Part shown: positions 14,383 through 15,557 of the stretch, piece by piece
How the letters are laid out: every line of letters starts with the position of its first letter
Position numbering within the stretch: position 1 is the stretch's first letter
Source: an uncultured Clostridia bacterium
GTDB lineage: Bacteria; Bacillota; Clostridia; Oscillospirales; Ruminococcaceae
NCBI GenBank assembly: GCA_937901465.1
Contig: CALGTU010000046.1
Span: 1-15,557 of the forward strand
DNA length: 15,557 bases
Direction: 5' to 3'
Position numbers and translations under genes: made by a program
The notes under the pieces: model-generated
Told to the model about the DNA's origin: nothing
Seen by the model: only the letters and a program-made list of their open reading frames with translations
Database searches by the model: none

Positions 14383-15171
14383 TTATGCAGCCTGATTTTT
14401 AAGTTCTTTTTCTGCTTGTTTGAGAGCTTTTTTATCTGCCCTCTTTTTCTTCTGATACAGAACGAGGAATTTCGTTCCGATTATAATTGCAGCACAGAGT
14501 ATTGTTGACGGAATAGCGTGAATATTCACAGCAGCGTCATATTTACTCTTATCGCTGTTATAAACGCAGTTTATGTTTACATGGTCGATAGAAACGGTAA
14601 AGAATGTTCTTAAAAATGAAATGACATTATAAACTATCATATTCATTCTTCCGTAACCTAACGCCGCTTTATACGCATCTTCATCGGCGACATCTATATC
14701 GATTGCGATATCATATAATCTTATCGCCGAAAGAAGTTTTTTAAGCCCTTTACTTGCTGATGCTAAAATCATCTTTACAAGTTCAATTTTTTCTAAAAGT
14801 TCTTTTTTGCGTTCTTCTTTTTCTTCTTTTGTAAGTTTTGGTTTTTTATCTTTTTTCTTTTTATCAGTCGGAATGGGAGGTGGTTCAGATAAAGGCTTTT
14901 CTTCTGTTCCCTCTGTTTTTTCAGAGGTTGCGGTTTCTTCTTTGGTTTCTTCGGAAACAACCTCTTTTTTGTCCGCTGATTTCTTATTTTTCTTATGTTT
15001 TATCTTCTTTTTCTTCGGTTTTTTCTCTTTCATCGGATATATCGTGAAAAAAAGATATTTAACCGATATATCGAGTTTTTTATCTATAAAACTTATCTTT
15101 GCTCTTACAGGACAATGAAGGAGTATTGCCAGAAAAAGAATTATTCCGCCGATGATATAAAGAGCAATCAA
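14383..15171 (-). CDS. DUF2953 membrane-anchored protein with Lys/Glu-rich linker
   Basis: This protein has no established activity; DUF2953 genes commonly sit between scpB and gerW in Clostridia. The 262 residues start with one hydrophobic membrane segment (IALYIIGGIILFLAILL, about 2-18). A short strand region (AKISFIDKKLDISVKYLFF) and an unusually long charged stretch (about 48-133: runs of Lys, then Glu/Thr-rich, then Lys-rich again) follow. The DUF2953 core (about 134-240) includes LYDIAIDIDVADEDAYKAALGYGRMN. A second hydrophobic patch (IPSTILCAAIIIGTKFLVLY) and a basic tail follow. The start is TTG at 15171, 7 bases after GGAGG. The role in sporulation or segregation suggested by its neighbours is inference only. 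Confidence 0.82.
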   Translation of the reverse strand: MIALYIIGGIILFLAILLHCPVRAKISFIDKKLDISVKYLFFTIYPMKEKKPKKKKIKHKKNKKSADKKEVVSEETKEETATSEKTEGTEEKPLSEPPPIPTDKKKKDKKPKLTKEEKEERKKELLEKIELVKMILASASKGLKKLLSAIRLYDIAIDIDVADEDAYKAALGYGRMNMIVYNVISFLRTFFTVSIDHVNINCVYNSDKSKYDAAVNIHAIPSTILCAAIIIGTKFLVLYQKKKRADKKALKQAEKELKNQAA

Positions 15172-15205
15172 ACCTTCACCTCCCCTGATGATTTATGAGA
15201 TAAAA

Positions 15206-15557
15206 TCAGTCGTTTTTCTGCTCTTCTTCCGCGAGTTCATCAAAACCTATCTGGTCGCTCATATTAGGAATAGGCGGAAGGTCGTGTATAGAATTCATCT
15301 TGAAACAACGCAGGAAATTATCGGTTGTTCTGTATGCTATGGGCTTTCCGGGAACATCTATTCTTCCCGCCTCAACAAGAAGATTTTTTTCAACGAGAGA
15401 TGTTACTATCCCAGAACTATCAACCCCTCTTACCTGTTCTATAAAACCTCTTGTCACAGGCTGATTATAGGCTACTATTGTGAGAACTTCCATAGCAGCG
15501 GGAGAAAGTGGTGTTTTCTTTTTGGTTTCAAGTGCTGCCTTTATGTAATCTGCGTAT
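15206..15557 (-). CDS. scpB: Segregation and condensation protein B, 5' end outside window
   Basis: ScpB is the winged-helix kleisin partner that, with SMC and ScpA, forms the condensin of Gram-positive bacteria. The open frame continues to the window edge, giving YADYIKAALETKKKTPLSPA upstream of AAMEVLTIVAYNQPVTRGF. An internal Met near 15493 is therefore not the start. Family signatures visible are PLSPAAMEVLTIVAYNQPVT, IEQVRGVDSSGIVTSLVEK, GRIDVPGKPIAYRTTDNFL and the tail segment SIHDLPP. About 116 residues of the second winged-helix half are present; the N-terminal winged helix is missing because the window ends. It stops 34 bases before the DUF2953 gene. scpA would be expected just upstream, outside the window. 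Confidence 0.94.
   Translation of the reverse strand, partial: YADYIKAALETKKKTPLSPAAMEVLTIVAYNQPVTRGFIEQVRGVDSSGIVTSLVEKNLLVEAGRIDVPGKPIAYRTTDNFLRCFKMNSIHDLPPIPNMSDQIGFDELAEEEQKND

Noticed and set aside
14807..15118. Plus-strand Phe/Ser-rich frames opposite the DUF2953 gene, resembling a membrane protein
   Set aside because: They are the antisense of Lys/Glu-rich codons (AAA/GAA give TTT/TTC), a composition effect, with no ribosome binding site.
1..15557. Search for tRNA/rRNA genes, CRISPR arrays, insertion sequences, phage or defence genes
   Set aside because: No cloverleaf, repeat-spacer array, transposase, integrase or toxin-antitoxin signature was seen. All sizeable minus-strand frames are explained by the genes listed.

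Overview
The window is a gene-dense stretch of a Clostridia-type Firmicutes chromosome, AT-rich and with every recognisable gene on the minus strand. The evidence is two conserved Firmicutes neighbourhoods, a GerW-type sporulation protein, a DacF-type carboxypeptidase, strong GGAGG ribosome binding sites and frequent TTG/GTG starts. The family mix fits an anaerobic gut clostridium, perhaps Oscillospirales, but genus cannot be read from this sequence.

In transcription order (right to left) there are three blocks. Block 1 (15557 to 11720) is scpB (5' end outside the window), a DUF2953 membrane-anchored protein, gerW/ytfJ, a dacF-like D-Ala-D-Ala carboxypeptidase, rluB and a small unrecognised ORF. 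It links chromosome segregation, the sporulation envelope and 23S pseudouridylation, as in many Clostridia. A bulged hairpin between gerW and dacF covers the dacF ribosome binding site.

Block 2 (11693 to about 8365) is a self-contained transcription unit with a good extended -10 promoter and a strong intrinsic terminator. It encodes three soluble proteins: a divergent acyl-CoA carboxyltransferase, a free-standing biotin carrier with an Ala/Pro linker, and a biotin-domain-less oxaloacetate decarboxylase alpha / pyruvate carboxyltransferase subunit. This matches the 12S, 1.3S and 5S subunits of transcarboxylase. No biotin carboxylase and no membrane Na+-pump subunit is encoded alongside. It is the most biologically interesting part of the window, because the CoA-side subunit departs from the usual motifs at several active-site positions.

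Block 3 (8357 to about 141) is the classic housekeeping operon yicC-remA-gmk-rpoZ-priA-def-fmt-rsmB-rlmN, with very short gaps or overlaps. It covers RNA turnover, nucleotide metabolism, the RNA polymerase omega subunit, replication restart, initiator-tRNA formylation and peptide deformylation, and rRNA methylation. coaBC, often found between rpoZ and priA, is absent.

At the far left, rlmN breaks off before its C-terminal catalytic cysteine. The DNA continues, in another frame, as the interior of a tRNA-dihydrouridine synthase (Dus) gene. The two meet in about 17 bases that both reading frames can use, so this is either a chimeric assembly join or a microhomology rearrangement. No tRNA, rRNA, CRISPR, insertion sequence or phage gene was seen, and no stretch over 300 bases lacks a gene.
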